Made by a program: the position numbers and the translations under genes. The notes beneath the pieces were generated by a model. The model was not told the origin of the DNA, did not search any database, and was given only the letters and a program-made list of their open reading frames with translations. Source: Dasyornis broadbenti (taxonomy: Eukaryota; Chordata; Aves; Passeriformes; Dasyornithidae). From it: 64,000 nt of DNA. Position 1 is the stretch's first letter; each line of letters starts with the position of its first letter. Shown piece by piece: positions 61,510 through 64,000 of the stretch. The DNA lies in the NCBI GenBank assembly GCA_013397935.1, contig VZRN01005851.1, positions 2,454,298 to 2,518,297 of the forward strand. Direction: 5' to 3'.

Positions 61510-62526
61510 ATTAGAATTTAAAAGTATACTTAATACTTAAACTTGAAGGTTAATTCAAGGAAAAATTGTGCCAATGAGCTCTGCCTATAGGCAAGGGCAA
61601 AAAAGCCCATTGTGGACATAGCACTGAATTAATCTGAAGTCAGTAGAAGAATGCTTTCCTGAACTGAGCCACTAAGGCCCTTAACCTAGGTATGGATTTA
61701 AAAGATCAAGATGATTCCTTAAATGCATAAAGATTCCAGAAACTGTTCTGATGGGAAATGCTAGAGAGAGCTGCATTCCAGACTAAAATGTGAATGGGCT
61801 TGTGACACTCAAAGAGATATTGAGTCTGAATTTATGAGCTCTTCTGAGGATAGAGGAGGAGTTTGTCTTATATTTTCTCCCTGACTGTGTTCTGTGTCAG
61901 CTAATTTTTTAGTCTCAGTTCAGGCTATAAAAACGGAAAGAATACATTAGCAGTGCTAATTTCTCATTTTAAATACACGTCTCCAGATCATTTGATAAAG
62001 CATTCAAAAATATGTTGACACCACCTTTAATAAACCCATTGTGTGATTATGTAATATAAGACTTCAGCCTTCAGACCTGGTGGAGGTCTGGAGGCTGACC
62101 TGACTCAAAACATGGCAGAAAATTCATAAAAGTAATAGTTTGCTTTCTGCTTTCTTTTCCAAAACAACCCTCTGCAACTGGCTAAGTATTTTTTGCCTGT
62201 ACTTTCAAATACTTCATGATTTATTTAATAATTGGTTTATTAGTAACTATAAATTGTTACAATCTACAAAGTCAGTAGGTTGCTATAGACCCATCTCTTG
62301 TACTGGTACGCATGTGCAACCCACAACCTAAGTCACAATAACATATATTGTTTGTGCTACTGATATGCTTATAATATCTAATGATAATTTATTAGTCTAT
62401 TTAAAAATTATTTGTTCATGGAACCATAATCTAAAATGTTATGAGTGGTCTCACTCTAACAGGACTCCTACAGTGCAGTAAAAAAATAGAGATGTTGTAT
62501 AGAAACAGAAAAATTACAGGCAGTAG

Positions 62527-62576
62527 TCAGTGTGTGTAAGCTCGCTATGAATCAGTGTATATAAGCTCGCTATGAA
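62527..62576 (+). repeat. 25-bp direct tandem duplication
   Basis: Two adjacent 25-base units sharing the block taagctcgctatgaa and differing only in gtg versus ata in the middle. A partial third start (tctgtgt) follows. Downstream of the last PLAT exon. Confidence 0.9.
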
Positions 62577-64000
62577 TCTGTGTTCAAATCCAGCCCCAAC
62601 TGAGAAGAATTCCCTTCTTTGATTTCTTCTTAAGTGAAAGAAGTAATAGCCAAAGTTTCAGAAATTTCTCAGAAACACAGATTACAGATGAATCTGTAAA
62701 AAGGAGATAAAATCCCTATGTTAATTTTGCTACTCTCTGTTTTATTTATTTTGATGTTTACAGAGTTCTTCCAAGTACCAGAGGTTTCCTGTTATCTCCT
62801 ACAGTTTTCTGCAAAATTCTGTAGTGAATTATATAACCTTAGCTCAAATTTATGTATTTTCTGTAACTTTTGAATGTTTATATACTATAGAATGGTAGCT
62901 TTTTCTTGCTCAAAAATAGTTTCTGGGTCTTCCCAAAATAAAATACAAACCTATTTTTTACTTTTGTTTAGAATACAGAAACACTAAATGAATTGAAGAC
63001 AAAGTTCACACATAGATGTAATCTTAGAACTAGCAAGAATTTGTCAGGTACGTTTTATTTTAAGGCCAAAGTCTGCATAAATTCGCACACCTCATTTTTA
63101 TGAGTCCATTTTTATGAGTCTGCGTGCTGTCTGCCTGCATATGTAGGTAAACCTTTGTGCAATTTTAAGACCGATAGGAGTTTGTAATAAGTATTGATAT
63201 TTAATTAGGGCTGTATATATTGATGGAAGTTAGGGGGAGTATTTTTGTACAAGTTGTACATTTAGTGTAAGAAAATTTTGTTATTGAAAGTGCAAAAAAT
63301 AGGTAAACAATGGGCTGCATTTTTAGTGGAAAGTAATACTATCTAAATAAAACTACCTTTTATTCAAGTAATTAATTGTTTAATTCTGGAAATAGTCATG
63401 GGGTATTGTTTACTTTCATCTGAAAGCCCTGTGGCTGATCGTAAAGAACTGGACAGAATGAATAAGAAATAATGGAAAATGTTAGGTCATTACATTTCTA
63501 AGAACTCAAGGGCAAGACAGTCTAACAAAATTTTAGAGTGGAACTGTCAAATTCCCAATACTTTAATTTATCTCATTCAATTATATAAATATTTACACAT
63601 TTCAAAGCTTGCACTTGGAATCTATGTGAGGAAACCTGTACTCAGGATTTCCAAACACTTGTATATGTATTCTGTATGATGAACACAAAGTTGTGCTGTT
63701 GTAGCTGCTGCCACTACTGATAAGAATTGACCACAATAATTTTGGGAATCCCTACCTAAGAATTTCAATTACTAAATGTCTTGTTGAAATTAAGTTTTTG
63801 TTTCTTTTTAGTGCCTTTTGTTTTGTTTTAAATGTCTTGGATATACTATTTCTATACAGAGAGATTCTAAAGACTGAAGAAACCATTTCTGCAAACTTGC
63901 AGTCATTAGTTATTTATAAAGTTCAATATTGCATGTAACAGTTACCAGAAATATTTCTGCATCTACTTGATAGATTTTCGTTCTGTACTTTATAACCTGA

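Larger units (their letters stand above)
61059..64000. other. Downstream sequence, no exon recognised
   Basis: Nearly 3 kb without another PLAT motif. It contains the AATAAA at 61504, the 25-bp duplication at 62527 and an exon-like interval at 62972-63047 whose phase does not fit. It could be 3' UTR followed by intergenic DNA, or a further intron. Confidence 0.55.

Noticed and set aside
62972..63047. Exon-like interval with good acceptor (tttgtttag) and donor (CAG|gtacgt)
   Set aside because: Open only in phase 0 (NTETLNELKTKF...), which does not fit a phase-1 exit from 61050, and it has no PLAT motif.

Overview
The window looks like a piece of a bird (or other sauropsid) nuclear genome. It is AT-rich, consists mostly of intron, and carries several CR1-type LINE fragments whose endonuclease, reverse-transcriptase and 3'-tail sequences are recognisable on either strand. 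There are also simple repeats and one 34-base N gap. There is no bacterial-style operon, tRNA, rRNA or CRISPR array. Nearly all open reading frames longer than 60 codons are chance frames in introns or lie in repeats.

The one gene I can support runs left to right across almost the whole window (about 4.0 kb to 61.1 kb). It encodes a protein of tandem PLAT (lipoxygenase-homology, LH2) domains. I count seven PLAT modules, built from 15 well-supported exons plus two weaker ones and one I could not find. The modules are: 1 = exons at 4046 and 14051; 2 = 24317, 25193, 28147 and a missing exon; 3 = 36502 and 42638; 4 = 44176 and 46216; 5 = 47753 and 49453; 6 = 54736, 57599, a weak 59345 and 59710; 7 = 59856 and 60915. 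Splice phases follow one rule. Each module enters in phase 1, breaks in phase 0 in mid-domain, and leaves in phase 1; modules 2 and 6 have an extra split (1-0-1-2-1). This regularity is strong evidence that the exons are real and belong to one transcript unit. Tandem PLAT proteins of this kind are known from the LOXHD1 family and, as I recall, from extended RP1 (oxygen-regulated protein 1) isoforms. The sequence does not match LOXHD1 as I remember it. I do not assign orthology or a symbol.

The gene appears to be dead or dying. Seven independent lesions are visible: a 1-base insertion in the 14051 exon, a lost in-frame donor at the 36502 exon, an in-frame TGA and a GT-to-AT donor change in the 42638 exon, a 1-base deletion in the 46216 exon, a 1-base deletion in the 54736 exon, and an in-frame TAA in the 59856 exon. 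The remaining exons are open and keep good splice sites and PLAT motifs, so inactivation may be recent. Because every module is symmetric (phase 1 to phase 1), skipping broken modules would keep frame, and a shortened product cannot be excluded from sequence alone.

The rest of the window is intronic. Notable items are a nearly perfect hexamer satellite of about 623 bp (ACTAAT, about 104 copies) in the intron after 4206, a CR1 copy at 28.6-29.5 kb keeping endonuclease and RT-region sequence with internal deletions, shorter CR1 pieces at 2.4-3.0, 12.2-12.3 and 42.0-42.2 kb, and an unexplained GC-richer block at 17.0-17.8 kb. After 61.06 kb I see no further PLAT exon, and an AATAAA at 61504 could belong to the end of the gene.
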